From NCBI RefSeq assembly GCF_040954835.1, contig NC_090699.1:13695817-13759816 (forward strand): a stretch of DNA of 64,000 nucleotides, read 5' to 3'. The stretch comes from Lepisosteus oculatus. Its lineage: Eukaryota; Chordata; Actinopteri; Semionotiformes; Lepisosteidae. The notes under the pieces are model-generated. The model made no database searches. It was not told where the DNA came from and worked only from the letters and a program-made list of their open reading frames with translations. Positions 22,301-29,270 of this stretch are shown here, one piece after another; positions within the stretch are counted from its first letter, which is position 1, and the number at the start of each line of letters is the position of its first letter. Both the position numbers and the translations under genes were made by a program.

Positions 22301-25300
22301 CCCTGTCTGTCTCTCTCCTGCTCTCCCTCTCCCTGTCTTTCTCTCTGTCTGCCCCTCTCTCTCTCTCTGTCTGTCTCTGTCTGACTCACAAACTGAACCT
22401 CACACACGTGGGAGATATGTGTGTATGTGTGTAATTCTTATTACACTGTTTTTGTCTGTTTTTCTCATATGTGTGCATGTTTGTAACACAAGTTACAGTA
22501 TGTATGCAACTCTTGTATGTGTGTAATTCTGTGTGTGTGTAATTCTGTGTGTGTGTGATTATCATGTGTGTGTAATTCTCGAGTGTGTGTGTAATTCCTG
22601 TGTGTGTATAATTTCATGTGTGTGAGTGTGTGTACTTCTCATGTGTGTGTGTGTAATTCTTGTATGTGTGTAATTCTTGTGTGTGTGTGTGGGTGGGTGT
22701 GTGTAATTTTCGTGTGTAATTCTCGTGTGTGTGTGTGTGTGTGGGGGGGGGGGGTCACTTTCCTGTCACCTACACATTAACCGGCAGGTAACCGCAGGGG
22801 GTAAGAGCACAATACATCTGCGGTTCACAAAGTTCAGCCGTTCTCTCCCTGCAGGAGGTCATGTGAAGCCGACTCTGGCTCCTAGTGTAGGAGTGCTTGT
22901 AAGGGAGGCAGCAGGATCACAATCAGGCTGGACTGACAGGGAAAACACGCAAAACAGAGCTGCAGGAATTTGCATTCTTCCACTGATAATAAATATTCCT
23001 TACATTTTCACAATCAGTTTCAGAAGGAGTACTTTCAGCCTAGTTCAGTCTCGTTGATACAGATACTGCCTGGACACTCCAGTACATTAACACTGCACTG
23101 AGAGAGAGGGGTTCATACAGACACACTGACTGGACACTCCAGTACATTAACACTGCACTGAGAGAGAGGGGTTCATACAGACACACTGACTGACTGGACA
23201 CTCCAGTACATTAACACTGCACTGAGAGAGAGGGGTTCATACAGACACACTGACTGGACACTCCAGTACATGAACACTGCACTGAGAGAGAGGGGTTCAT
23301 ACAGACACACTGACTGACTGGACACTCCAGTACATTAACACTGCACTGAGAGAGAGGGGGTCATACAGACACACTGACTGACTGGACACTCCAGTACATT
23401 AACACTGCACTGAGAGAGAGGGGTTCATACAGACACACTGACTGACTGGACACTCCAGTACATTAACACTGCACTGAGAGAGAGGGGTTCATACAGACAC
23501 ACTGACTGACTGGACACTCCAGTACATTAACACTGCACTGAGAGAGAGGGGTTCATACAGACACACTGACTGACTGGACACTCCAGTACATTAACACTGC
23601 ACTGAGAGAGAGGGGTTCATACAGACACACTGACTGACTGGACACTCCAGTACATTAACACTGCACTGAGAGAGAGGGGTTCATACAGACACACTGACTG
23701 ACTGGACACTCCAGTACATTAACACTGCACTGAGAGAGAGGGGAAGGACGCAGGAGGAAACTGGCAGGGGGTTGGTGACTGTGGACGTGGCCCTGTGAGG
23801 AGCTGAGCTCTATAAATAGTGTCTGTGTCAGAGCAGGAGGTGCCGGCTGGTAACTGGATCCCAGACAGACGGCGAGACATCTGTCACCCAGCAGTGTCCC
23901 GCCAGCTCAGGGATCTGGGGGCGGGCGCTCGCGCAGGCCTGGAGCTGAGCCCCCCATTGCCCTGCCAGTGTCCCGAGCCCACCGGAGCAGCAGGGAGAGC
24001 AGAGGAGGGAGTGTTTGCTGCTCTGTGCTGATCAGAGGGCCGACACCCTGACGGAGGGGTCTGAGGGCGAGGTACACAGGGGGACAGGTCTCACTGATCA
24101 GGGAGCGGAGGACATAGAAGTGGAATAGAGCACAGTGCAGACTCCACCCTGATCTCACTGGGCTTTACTGTACTGTACTGTACTCTCACCCTGATCTCAC
24201 TGTACTGTACTGTACTCTCACCCTGATCTCACTGGGCTTTACTGTTCTCTCACCCTGATCTCACTGTACTGTACTGTTCTCTCACCCTGATCTCACTGTA
24301 CTGTACTGTACTCTCACCCTGATCTCCCACCCTGATCTCACTGTACTGTACTATTCTCTCACCCTGATCTCACTGTACTGTACTGTACTCTCACCCTGAT
24401 CTCACTGTACTGTACTGTTCTCTCACCCTGATCTCACTGTACTGTACTCCCCCCTGATCTCACTGTACTGTACTGTTCTCTCACCCTGATCTCCCACCCT
24501 GATCTCACTGTACTGTACTGTTCTCTCACCCTGATCTCACTGTACTGTACTATTCTCTCACCCTGATCACACTGGGCTGTACTGTTCTCTCACCCTGATC
24601 TCACTATACTGTACTGTTCTCTCACCCTGATCTCACTGGGCTGTACTCCCCCCGTGATCTCACTGTACTGTACTGTACTCCTACCCTGATCACACTGGGC
24701 TGTACTGTTCTCTCACCCTGATCACACTGGGCTGTACTCTCACCCTGATCTCACTGTACTGTACTGTTCTCTCACCCTGATCTCACTGGGCTGTTAATGG
24801 GCTTTTATAAGGGAATCTGGTGTCCCTGAGTCTATAAATACTGTTCATACTGTTGAACCACGCTCAGAGTAAGTCTCCACAGATCTTCTGCTTCTCAGCA
24901 GAAGCCGGTCCAGCGCCAGGAACCCATGACCTCTTGACCTCCCCGCCGTTACCATGACAACAGTGAGCAAACAGAAAAGCAAAACACACACGTGCACACA
25001 CGCGCTCACGCTCCCTCTCCGGTCTCTGCCCCAGTCTCCCTGCCAGGAGACGCCTGCAGAGCCGATCGGGACTCTGGGCCGGGAGGAGGGGGAGCGGCCC
25101 GTCTGGTCTCTGTGTCCGAGTCGCACGCGGCCCAGCCTTGAGCCTCACAGGGCCAGCGACTGCAGCTGAGCGAGCAGCCACAAGGAGGTCCAGCAGCTCA
25201 CACCGCCTCAGCAGTACCAGCAGTAGTAAAGTAGCAGTAATAGTGGAGTACTACCAGCAGTAGTGTTAGTAGCAGTAACAGTATTAGGAGAGGTACCAGT

Positions 25301-28300
25301 GTTAAAGCAGCAGTAAAAGTATTAACAGCAGCAATGATATTAACAGCAGCAGTATTGTTAGCAGCAGTAACAGTAGTAAAGTAGCAGTAATACTGGAGTA
25401 CTATCGGCATTAGTGTTGGTAGCATTGACAGTATTAGGAGAAGTACCAGTGTTAAAACAGCAGTAAAAGTATTAACAGCAGCTGTTAATAGCAGCAGTAA
25501 CAGTAGTAAAGCAGCAGTAACAGTACTGACAGTAACAGCAGCAGTAATGGTAGTAAAGCAGCAGTAACAGTACTGACTAATAGCAGCAGGACTGTTAGCT
25601 ATGGCGCTAGCAGCAGTAACAGTAGTGACAGTAATAGCAGCAGTAACAGTAAAGCAGCAGTAACAGTAGTAACAGTAAAGCAGCAGTAACAGTAGTGACA
25701 GTAATAGCAGCAGGACTGTTAGCTATGGCGCTAGCAGCAGTAACAGTAGTGACAGTAATAGCAGTAGTAACAGTAAAGCAGCAGTAACAGTAGTGACAGT
25801 AATAGCAGCAGTAACAGTAAAGCAGCAGTAACAGTAGTGACAGTAATAGCAGTAGGACTGTTAGCTGTGGCGCTAGCAACAGTAACAGTAGTAAAGCAGT
25901 AGTAACAGTACTGACAGTAATAGCAGCAGGACTGTTAGCTGTGGTGCTGGCAGCAGTAACAGTAGTGACAGTAATAGCAGTAGTGACAGTAAAGCAGCAG
26001 TAACAGTAGTGACAGTAATAGCAGCAGTAACAGTAAAGCAGCAGTAACAGTAGTGACAGTAATAGCAGCAGTAACAGTAGTGACAGTAATAGCAGCAGGA
26101 CTGTTAGCTATGGCGCTAGCAGCAGTAACAGTAGTGACAGTAATAGCAGTAGTAACAGTAAAGCAGCAGTAACAGTAGTGACAGTAATAGCAGCAGTAAC
26201 AGTAAAGCAGCAGTAACAGTAGTGACAGTAATAGCAGTAGGACTGTTAGCTGTGGCGCTAGCAACAGTAACAGTAGTAAAGCAGTAGTAACAGTACTGAC
26301 AGTAATAGCAGCAGGACTGTTAGCTGTGGTGCTGGCAGCAGTAACAGTAGTGACAGTAACAGTAGTGACAGTAAAGCAGCAGTAACAGTAGTGACAGTAA
26401 TAGCAGCAGTAACAGTAAAGCAGCAGTAACAGTAGTGACAGTAATAGCAGCAGTAACAGTACTGACAGTAATAGCAGTAGGACTGTTAGCTGTGGTGCTG
26501 GCAGCAGTAACAGTACTGACAGTAATAGCAACAGTAACAGTAGTGACAGTAATAGCAGCAGTAACAGTAAAGCAGCAGTAACAGTAGTGACAGTAATAGC
26601 AGCAGTAACAGTAGTGACAGTAATAGCAGCAGTAACAGTACTGACAGTAATAGCAACAGTAACAGTACTGACAGTAATAGCAGCAGTAACAGTAAAGCAG
26701 CAGTAACAGTAGTGACAGTAATACCAACAGTAACAGTAAAGCAGCAGTAACAGTAGTGACAGTAATAGCAGCAGTAACAGTAGTGACAGTAATAGCAGCA
26801 GGACTGTTAGCTGTGGTGCTGGCACACCGGCTGGTAATAGTAATAGCAGTATAGAAGCAGTCCCAGTAGTAAAGCAGCAGTAATAGCAGTATAGAAGCAG
26901 TCCCAGTAGTATAGCAGTAGTAACAGTATTGTATTTAGCCACAGCAGGGGAAGCAGTCACTATGGCTGTGGTTACAGCAGCACCAGTGCTTGTAACACTG
27001 CACATTAATTACTACCAGCCCATGAACAGCAATAACAATAATAAGCGTTAACAACAATAGTGACAGTGGAGAGCACTGACCGGTCTTGAGCTCCAGGAAG
27101 AGCTTGTCTGTGCCGGGGGTGAAAGGTCGAGACAGGGTGAGGAGGATCTGGAAGGTCTGTCCCCGGCGAATGATGAGGTCATCACTGTGGTACAGATTGG
27201 TGTGGTGCTCCTTGCGGTTCTGACCCGAGGGGGACTTCAGCAGGTCCACTGACACCACGGACAACGTCAGCTCTACACCAGAGAGAGAGGGGGGAGTTGA
27301 CACACTGACGGTTTCCCCGGTGCAGAGACAGACAGGCGGTCCGCACTCCCATCCATCACTTTCTAACTGCATCTTCCAGTACAGAGCCACAGGGGAGCCG
27401 GAGCCTATCCCAGCAAGCAACTGGGCACACGGCAGGGTACCGCCTGGAGAGGACACCAGTCCATCACAGGACACACACACACACCCTGGACAGGACACCT
27501 GTCCATCACAGGACACACACACACCCTGGACAGGACACCAGCCCATCACAGGACACACACACACACACCCTGGACAGGACACCTGTCCATCACAGGAAAC
27601 ACACACACACCCTGGACAGGACACCAGTCCATCACAGGACACACACACACACACACACACACCCTGGACAGGACACCTGTCCATCACAGGACACACACAC
27701 ACCCTGGACAGGACACCAGCCCATCACAGGACACACACACACACCCTGGACAGGACACCAGTCCATCACAGGACACACACACACACCCTGGACAGGACAC
27801 CAGCCCATCACAGGACACACACACACACCCTGGACAGGACACCAGCCCATCACAGGACACACACACACACCCTGTACAGGACACCTGTCCATCACAGGAA
27901 ACACACACACACCCTGTACAGGACACCAGTACATCACAGGACACACACACACACACCCTGGACAGGACACCTGTCCATCACAGGACACACACACACCCTG
28001 GACAGGACACCAGCCCATCACAGGACACACACACACACCCTGGACAGGACACCAGCCCATCACAGGACACACACACACACACCCTGGACAGGACACCTGT
28101 CCATCACAGGACACACACACACACCCTGGACAGGACACCAGCCCATCACAGGAAACACACACACACCCTGGACAGGACACCAGCCCATCACAGGACACAC
28201 ACACATACCCTGGACAGGACACCAGTCCATCACAGGACACACACACCCTGGACAGGACACCTGTCCATCACAGGACACACACACACACACCCTGGACAGG

Positions 28301-29211
28301 ACACCAGCCCATCACAGGACACACACACACACCCTGGACAGGACACCAGTCCATCACAGGACACACACACCCTGGACAGGACACCTGTCCATCACAGGAC
28401 ACACACACACACACCCTGGACAGGACACCAATCTATCACAGGACACAGATACACACTTGCACCAGTCACACTCACACCAGACACAGAGACATACACACCA
28501 CACACTCACACCAGACACACACACACTGAGACACAGACACTCACTCAGACTATACTCACACCTCACACTCACATCAGACACAGCACACACTCAGACACAC
28601 ACTCACATCAGACACAGCACACACTCAGACACACACTCACATCAGACACAGCACACACTCAGACACACACTCACACCAGACACAGAAACACACACTCAGA
28701 CACACACTCACACCAGACACAGAAACACACACTCAGACCAGACACACGCTCACATCAGACACAAACTCACACACTCTCACACACACACACACACACACCA
28801 GACACACACAAAGTAGGGCCAGTTCTCCCAGAATGAGCCCATGTGACCATGGGGAGACCACACACACAGCACCCCAGGTCGGGAATCGAACCCAGGGCCC
28901 CAGCGTTGACCTCTGCGCCACCCCGCGGCCCCAGTCTGGGTATTACCGTCCAGTTCCGTGCCCCCGGTGTGAGGGATGGAGGGCTTCTCGGTGTCGTCGG
29001 TGGTGGCGGTCTCGGTGACCTCAGCCGTGTCTGTCTTCCTGGCGCGGATGCAGGGACACAGCCTGTGATACCACCTGCGACGGCCCCCTGACCCCGCCTC
29101 CTCCTGCTGTTGCCCCGCCCCCTGGACAGGCTCCTCCCCCCTGCCCAGAGTGACAGCCGGCCATCGTCCCACTGCAGAGCGGTCCCGCACTGAGGCTCCC
29201 TCCAACGGCAT
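5555..29211 (-). CDS. tgm1: Protein-glutamine gamma-glutamyltransferase, TGM1-like (13 coding exons)
   Basis: Transglutaminases are Ca2+-dependent enzymes that make isopeptide bonds between Gln and Lys; TGM1 is the membrane-anchored form that crosslinks proteins in surface epithelium. The coding join, on the minus strand, is 29211-28947, 27272-27081, 21270-21019, 20198-20080, 19486-19379, 18911-18735, 16980-16842, 16750-16558, 16039-15886, 14751-14467, 7485-7325, 6924-6788, 5702-5555. These total 2330 nt, one short of 777 codons; human TGM1 has 817 residues. The order is an N-terminal extension with a CPC pair, the transglutaminase N domain, the catalytic core ([22 protein letters not shown]) and two C-terminal beta-barrels. 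All phases agree except for a missing base in a C-run at 18786-18792, just before the catalytic Cys. That is either an assembly indel or an inactivating frameshift. The neighbour rabggta lies upstream on the same strand as in human, which supports TGM1 over other paralogues. Confidence 0.9.
5706..6692 (+). repeat. 60/64-bp minisatellite, array 2
   Basis: About 16 units of the GGACACTCCAGTACATTA family fill most of tgm1 intron 12. The left edge runs into the acceptor of exon 13. Units carry GAGAGAGAGGGGTTCATACA, which on the minus strand is a pyrimidine tract ending in CAG. Confidence 0.95.
6788..6924 (-). CDS. tgm1: tgm1 coding exon 12 (barrel 2)
   Basis: The exon is 137 nt, with acceptor GTTTCCAG|CCACT and donor GTGGG|GTGAGA. 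It encodes [20 protein letters not shown] followed by [12 protein letters not shown], matching the human segment [22 protein letters not shown]. Confidence 0.93.
7287..7322 (+). repeat. (TTGA)n microsatellite touching the exon 11 donor
   Basis: Eight or nine GATT tetramers end at 7321. On the minus strand the intron reads GTAATCAATCAATC from its first base, so the repeat overlaps the donor positions +3 onwards. Confidence 0.92.
7325..7485 (-). CDS. tgm1: tgm1 coding exon 11 (barrel 1 end)
   Basis: The exon is 161 nt, with acceptor CTCTCTCTCAG|TGAAG and donor ATACAG|GTAATC. It encodes [20 protein letters not shown] and [20 protein letters not shown], matching human [20 protein letters not shown] and [21 protein letters not shown] full-length LINE ends within about 20-60 bases upstream of the acceptor, and a (TTGA)n microsatellite starts in the donor. 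Confidence 0.95.
8192..10324 (+). CDS. LINE ORF1 protein with coiled coil and esterase-like domain
   Basis: The protein has 710 residues. Residues 1-140 are globular with a possible RNA-binding fold. A coiled coil spans about 213-308, with heptads such as [21 protein letters not shown] Pro/Thr/Ser-rich linker follows to about 430. An SGNH-hydrolase-like domain starts at 434 with [13 protein letters not shown] (block I, Ser in DSN) and has HTGTND near 485 (block III). The C-terminal tail is Pro/Arg/Thr-rich. In CR1/L2 elements ORF1 binds RNA and forms the RNP; the esterase's role is not established. The ATG at 8192 is the first in frame. The frame is intact. Confidence 0.88.
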   Translation: MSTEQNTAPLDQPCPLSTVLQYPEDVKTVKTRKQYKDSWMKENPETLIADYCQAGEKHIKTNLLFFTEHPNAWHTAVCKNYTNTTRRGISKGRQISIGGDSEVEDTVLTVNTYHNGTVMIQGSEAALELFEEKFTDLKTQADLEKPPPETGERPSSLMPATPESSAPPDSEPTNTASATEQPSKSVALGNTETHHPDTHSPHQPPCDHSTVRLLREKLSALELDFTEFKELMLGRLIEGQTAQQLRDEVNKHRNECKTSNKQLRVQMEELLRDNSKLQSEVAELREELQLAERTSKTLKDQLRKLTTSHCSPDCNRTALRPRTHNSQHPPPTRKDTPTSTQPDTPTTPTTNSHLPSTPTVANTTPTAPPGTPNPLTTLLPKSTPTLPNTQGDPHTHPAPPNSSTSHTAPPQAAPRPAAQRPSSRLDTRGRRMEVALLIDSNGRYIDEHRLFPGLQTAKLWCPTTEKALQLLSRSVLGAPQHIIIHTGTNDLRTQREQVAQSIRRVAERAIQEFPRARIVISTLLPRQDEQHHTIQRINAEISRCCALLPNVYLAHHSTLGPQHLHDHKHLKKQTIGLFTKTLKDTTLGRHPNSIPERNRRTTRGTPQHPHPQPRPAQPTKNRTSTTLQPSNPDQRPNRTRTSAPPHAPHPDQQLNRTRTTTPPHPAQQQSRTKPLLHSYAAALARPAVPSGLELGEIRQLLNLICTRLMS
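10453..13962 (+). CDS. LINE ORF2 protein: AP-like endonuclease and reverse transcriptase
   Basis: The protein has 1169 residues. The N-terminal endonuclease shows [24 protein letters not shown] and LSDHSQI, the expected catalytic Asn, Glu, Asp and His positions. The reverse transcriptase lies at about 500-780, with [31 protein letters not shown] and the catalytic YADD at 756-759. A C-terminal Cys/His cluster, CSHCQQG to HFLLHC, lies at about 1088-1107, as in CR1/L2-type proteins. Together these carry out target-primed reverse transcription. There is no stop or shift. Translation from the same mRNA as ORF1 is expected; how ORF2 is initiated is not visible. Confidence 0.93.
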   Translation: MTMRSLKISMWNIQGLGSSAFGLKSTDPEFIKDVKETDIMILQETWCRGDLATHCPPGYKEIMVPSVKKPQITRGRDSGGIIVWYRAELSHSIQLVKKEESRVWLKIKRNTICTENEVFLCAVYIPPSESPYYSEGILPSLHTEIGHFQGQGNVLLCGDLNARTGTLADFTSTQGNTHIFGQSPLYHTPVTSHRCSHDTTVNSTGRELLQLCQGLGLYIVNGRTRGDSLGRFTYSSALGSSVVDYAITDLDPSCISAFTVRPQTPLSDHSQITLYMKRTHQHRDTLTQPSQLYDLNQAYRWDTDSLDRYQTALGHEEIQTLMDTFLNTPYQTNKLGINLATQKLNHLFHKLASKSKLKTTTSKNYQKTKAKEKWFDTECKNIRNALRKVSNEKHRQPHNTDLRLRYCDMVKLYKHTLKKKRNTYIDKQLAEIEESLNQNCFWEKWNNLNKSKPEELAIQNGTIWQTYFENLYEKLPNTNQSDQNTIYEKLKILELAIKDNQNPLDSPITEQELLDKLQALRPRKACGHDGVINEMLRHSSPKLQQALLKLLNLIMTAGCFPEAWNQGLITPIYKSGDKLDPNNYRGICVNSNLGKVFCSILNTRILAFLTEHNVLSKSQIGFLPDHRTSDHIYTLHTLIDKHVHQKHKGKIFACFVDFKKAFDSIWHERLFYKLLQSGIGGKVYDIIKSMYSESKCAVKIGNKRTKFFTQGRGVRQGCSLSPTLFNIYINELAGMLEQSAAPGLTLHDTEIKFLLYADDLVLLSPTEQGLQQNLALLEQYCQTWALTVNLDKTRVMVFQKKARPQGNRYKFTLNKNTLEHTSSYTYLGLTISSSGSFDLAVKALREKALRAFYAIRRRLFNINPPTRIWLQIFESVIQPIALYGSEVWGPLTDQDYTQWDKHPTETLHMEICRIILRVQRKTPNNGCRAELGQYPLLINIQKRILKYWLHLKNSDQNSYHHKALLSQELSPKQSPLSQLVLRLTDLSHTNTNQPQDSTARAPQPRLNHITAQIKQQYLTHWDTHTQTQHKLECYRTLNRQYTLAEYLTKIKNNKQKQTLTKYRLSDHNLAIETGRHRQTWLPREDRLCSHCQQGEIETEVHFLLHCDRYSGIRETFFPKFRNLIPEFPHLPKPQQVPILLGEGGGNSVDLAAQYVISCHSLRNSESVSQ
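14166..14222 (+). repeat. (GA)n tract at the LINE 3' end
   Basis: GAGAGAGGGA repeats immediately follow the TTGAA tail of the LINE. A matching GA tract lies at 7487-7506 at the 5' end, so the element appears to split a GA-rich tract. Confidence 0.85.
14467..14751 (-). CDS. tgm1: tgm1 coding exon 10 (barrel 1)
   Basis: The exon is 285 nt, with acceptor TCCACCAG|GATCGG and donor ATGAAG|GTGAGG. It encodes [20 protein letters not shown], which follows the core, and the first C-terminal beta-barrel through [13 protein letters not shown]. The GC content is higher than in the other exons. Confidence 0.93.
14795..15458 (+). repeat. 35/38-bp minisatellite, about 18 copies
   Basis: The unit contains CTCCTGTCTGTCCCTCGCCC then TCTCACCTCCTCTCT, with or without an extra CTC. 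It occupies tgm1 intron 9. Frames of hundreds of codons cross it on both strands but are purely repetitive and not genes. Confidence 0.93.
15459..15880 (+). repeat. Pyrimidine-rich tract (CTCTCTCC/CTGTCCCC)
   Basis: About 420 bp of nearly uninterrupted C and T on the plus strand, continuous with the minisatellite on its left and ending 6 bases from the exon 9 donor. Confidence 0.9.
15886..16039 (-). CDS. tgm1: tgm1 coding exon 9
   Basis: The acceptor is TCTCCCAG|GTGAAC and the donor CCGAGG|GTGAGA; 154 nt. It encodes [18 protein letters not shown] and ends [11 protein letters not shown], matching human VNSDKVYWQRQDDGSFK and DITYLYKHPEG. This closes the catalytic core; family Ca2+-binding acidic residues lie in this region. 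Confidence 0.95.
16181..16548 (+). repeat. About 38-bp minisatellite (AGACAGGTATTGACAGAG)
   Basis: Repeats of GAGACAGGTATTGACAGAG and GACGGGGACAGACACAGA fill tgm1 intron 8 up to ten bases from the exon 8 donor. Confidence 0.9.
16558..16750 (-). CDS. tgm1: tgm1 coding exon 8 (catalytic His and Asp)
   Basis: The acceptor is CCCCCAG|GAACTT and the donor GCAGAG|GTGCGG; 193 nt. It encodes [16 protein letters not shown] with the catalytic His codon at 16741-16743, and [18 protein letters not shown] with the catalytic Asp codon at 16672-16674. It ends DTPFIFAE. Both residues are intact, so the active-site triad is complete apart from the frame problem in exon 6. Confidence 0.96.
16842..16980 (-). 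CDS. tgm1: tgm1 coding exon 7
   Basis: The exon is 139 nt, phase 1 to 2. The acceptor is CTGTCTGTCAG|TGCTG and the donor ATCTG|GTGAGG. It encodes [22 protein letters not shown] and then [20 protein letters not shown], matching human [22 protein letters not shown]. A degenerate unit of the 60/64-bp minisatellite supplies the pyrimidine tract. Confidence 0.95.
16997..18713 (+). repeat. 60/64-bp minisatellite, array 3
   Basis: About 27 units, the largest array of this family in the window. It fills tgm1 intron 6 nearly end to end, from the exon 7 acceptor at 16980 to the exon 6 donor at 18735. Unit-to-unit identity is very high by eye. Confidence 0.96.
18735..18911 (-). CDS. tgm1: tgm1 coding exon 6, catalytic Cys exon, with frameshift
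   Basis: The acceptor is CTCTCAG|ATTAAC and the donor ACCACAG|GTACC. The first part reads [18 protein letters not shown] and then [12 protein letters not shown]. From there the frame that fits the family moves by one base, to [17 protein letters not shown]. The catalytic Cys codon is at 18763-18765. The shift falls at a run of seven C on the plus strand (18786-18792); eight would restore the frame. The exon is 177 nt where the neighbouring phases require 178. A homopolymer assembly error is the simplest explanation, but a genuine frameshift would remove the active site. Confidence 0.88.
18914..19170 (+). repeat. GA-rich repeat with GGAGGTGTGGAATGGGAGAG
   Basis: Six or so copies of about 35-40 bp, starting at the acceptor of tgm1 exon 6. 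It is purine-rich on the plus strand, so pyrimidine-rich in the transcript. Confidence 0.88.
19379..19486 (-). CDS. tgm1: tgm1 coding exon 5 (catalytic core start)
   Basis: The exon is 36 codons, phase 0 at both ends, with acceptor CTCTCTCAG|TTTGAT and donor GCCTTG|GTGAGA. It encodes [15 protein letters not shown] and [16 protein letters not shown], equal in length to the human FDHGVLDACLYILDR through SRVISAM segment. Confidence 0.95.
19615..20045 (+). repeat. About 64-bp minisatellite
   Basis: Six to seven copies containing GACTGACACACTGATACAGG and CATCTCACTGTGTCACACTG in tgm1 intron 4. The right end is about 35 bp from the exon 4 donor. Confidence 0.9.
20080..20198 (-). CDS. tgm1: tgm1 coding exon 4
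   Basis: The acceptor is ATTCCTAG|ATGAC and the donor GGCAG|GTGAGG; 119 nt. It encodes KEYVLNDTG and [18 protein letters not shown], matching human QEYVLNESG and IYYGTEAQIGERTWNYGQ. This is the junction of the beta-sandwich and the catalytic core. Confidence 0.95.
20220..20997 (+). repeat. (TG)/(GAGTG) repeat with three exon 3 end copies
   Basis: TGTGAGAGTG-type repeats occupy tgm1 intron 3. They hold three nearly exact copies of a 63-bp block that in the genuine exon spans 20998-21060: copies at 20371-20433, 20516-20578 and 20651-20713. Each copy contains 42 bp of exon 3, its GT donor and about 21 bp of intron. Confidence 0.93.
21019..21270 (-). CDS. tgm1: tgm1 coding exon 3 (N-terminal beta-sandwich)
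   Basis: The exon is 252 nt, with acceptor TTAAG|GTCCG and donor GAAG|GTCAGC. It encodes [11 protein letters not shown] and ends [11 protein letters not shown], both strongly conserved in transglutaminases (human VGKGTHVIIPV and [11 protein letters not shown]). Its last 42 bases plus the donor recur three more times in the next intron. Confidence 0.95.
21282..21862 (+). repeat. About 40-bp minisatellite, about 14 copies
   Basis: Units contain CAGTCCAGTACAGGAGAACA and TGTTACAATAGGAGCTACAG. They lie in tgm1 intron 2 just upstream (in gene sense) of exon 3. Confidence 0.92.
21863..22403. other. Unique intronic sequence, nothing recognised
   Basis: This stretch of tgm1 intron 2 is mostly non-repetitive, with a CT-rich run at about 22270-22380. 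A 78-codon minus-strand frame (22276-22040) has varied composition but no motif I recognise and no clear splice signals, so it is not called as a gene. Confidence 0.4.
22404..22750 (+). repeat. (TG)n-rich repeat with GTGTGTAATTCT units
   Basis: TG tracts alternate with TAATTCT, ending in a run of 12 or so G at about 22743. It is in tgm1 intron 2. The following 22751-23065 is unique sequence in which I see nothing. Confidence 0.88.
23070..23743 (+). repeat. 60/64-bp minisatellite, array 4
   Basis: About 11 units in tgm1 intron 2, same orientation as the other arrays. Confidence 0.95.
23811..24075 (+). promoter_or_regulatory. TATA-like site and GC-rich block inside tgm1 intron 2
   Basis: CTATAAATAG at about 23811 on the plus strand is followed by about 240 bp of GC-rich unique sequence with a 70-codon frame (23819-24031) and a possible donor near 24070. 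It could be an antisense transcription start. A second TATAAATA lies at about 24833. Neither leads to a recognisable gene. Confidence 0.2.
24160..24800 (+). repeat. About 32-bp minisatellite
   Basis: Units of CTGATCTCACTGTACTGTAC followed by TGTTCTCTCACC, about 20 copies with variants, in tgm1 intron 2. Sequence from 24801 to 25204 is unique and GC-rich with no recognised gene. Confidence 0.92.
25205..26935 (+). repeat. CAGTAA/CAGCAG-type compound repeat
   Basis: About 1.7 kb of AGCAGTAACAGTAGTGACAG with a longer-period insert GACTGTTAGCTATGGCGCTA recurring at irregular spacing. Minus-strand frames of up to 356 codons are Leu/Thr/Val/Ala/Tyr/Cys repeats set by the unit and are not genes. It lies in tgm1 intron 2. 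Confidence 0.93.
27081..27272 (-). CDS. tgm1: tgm1 coding exon 2 (start of N-terminal beta-sandwich)
   Basis: The acceptor is GGTGTAG|AGCTG and the donor ACCG|GTCAGT; the exon is 192 nt, phase 1 to 1. It encodes VDLLKS, then QNRKEHHT and DLIIRRGQ, close to the human VDLLSS, QNRREHHT and ELIVRRGQ. This is the first beta-sandwich domain, which packs on the catalytic core in the family. Confidence 0.95.
27380..27440 (+). repeat. Dispersed repeat fragment, source of the adjacent VNTR
   Basis: GGAGCCTATCCCAGCAAGCA then GGCACACGGCAGGGTA resembles, from memory, a widespread fish repeat that normally continues into CCTGGACAGGACACCAGTCC. Here that continuation is the first unit of the next array. Confidence 0.6.
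27441..28440 (+). repeat. About 40-bp minisatellite derived from the dispersed repeat
   Basis: About 25 copies of CCTGGACAGGACACCAGTCC followed by ATCACAGGACACACACAC, the CA run varying in length, in tgm1 intron 1 to 2 space (between coding exons 1 and 2). Long frames on both strands are repeat-born. Confidence 0.94.
28441..28799 (+). repeat. CA-rich repeat with ACTCACATCAGACACAGCAC
   Basis: Imperfect 30-40 bp units rich in CA, joined to the VNTR on the left and ending at the SINE on the right. Confidence 0.88.
28800..28934 (-). mobile_element. tRNA-derived SINE
   Basis: On the minus strand the head reads GGGGTGGCGCAGAGGTCAAC, an A-box-like start, followed by GGGTTCGATTCCCGACC with a B-box-like GGTTCGATTCC. 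The spacing fits a tRNA-derived Pol III promoter. The body continues to the CA repeat. It begins about 13 bases past the donor of tgm1 coding exon 1 in gene-sense orientation. Family name not assigned. Confidence 0.75.
28947..29211 (-). CDS. tgm1: tgm1 coding exon 1 (N-terminal membrane-anchor region)
   Basis: The acceptor TTCTCCCAG lies two bases before the ATG at 29211-29209, so an upstream non-coding exon is expected, as in human TGM1. The exon encodes 88 residues plus one base. It starts MPLEGASV, is rich in Gly/Arg/Glu, and contains [11 protein letters not shown] at about residues 49-59. The Cys pair beside basic residues parallels the palmitoylated Cys cluster of human TGM1; acylation here is inference. 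The donor is G|GTAATA. A SINE begins about 13 bases past it. Confidence 0.88.
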
Positions 29212-29270
29212 TCTGGGAGAACACAGGGAGAAAAATACATATTAAGTGACAGTGGGATACTGTATATTAT

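Noticed and set aside
23811..24031. Plus-strand gene behind the TATAAATA at 23811
   Set aside because: A TATA-like match and a 70-codon frame only; no recognised domain or second exon. Kept as a low-confidence regulatory candidate.
25607..27005. Minus-strand Leu/Val/Thr-rich frame of 356 codons that looks like membrane segments
   Set aside because: It is translation of CAG/TAA-type repeats; the hydrophobicity is a by-product of the repeat.
27320..28816. 498-codon frame with His/Thr/Gly repeats and the Cys-rich frame opposite
   Set aside because: Entirely within the 40-bp minisatellite and the CA-rich repeat.
28800..28934. Functional tRNA gene
   Set aside because: A- and B-box-like motifs are present but no cloverleaf with anticodon arm is evident, and the body continues past the tRNA length as in SINEs.
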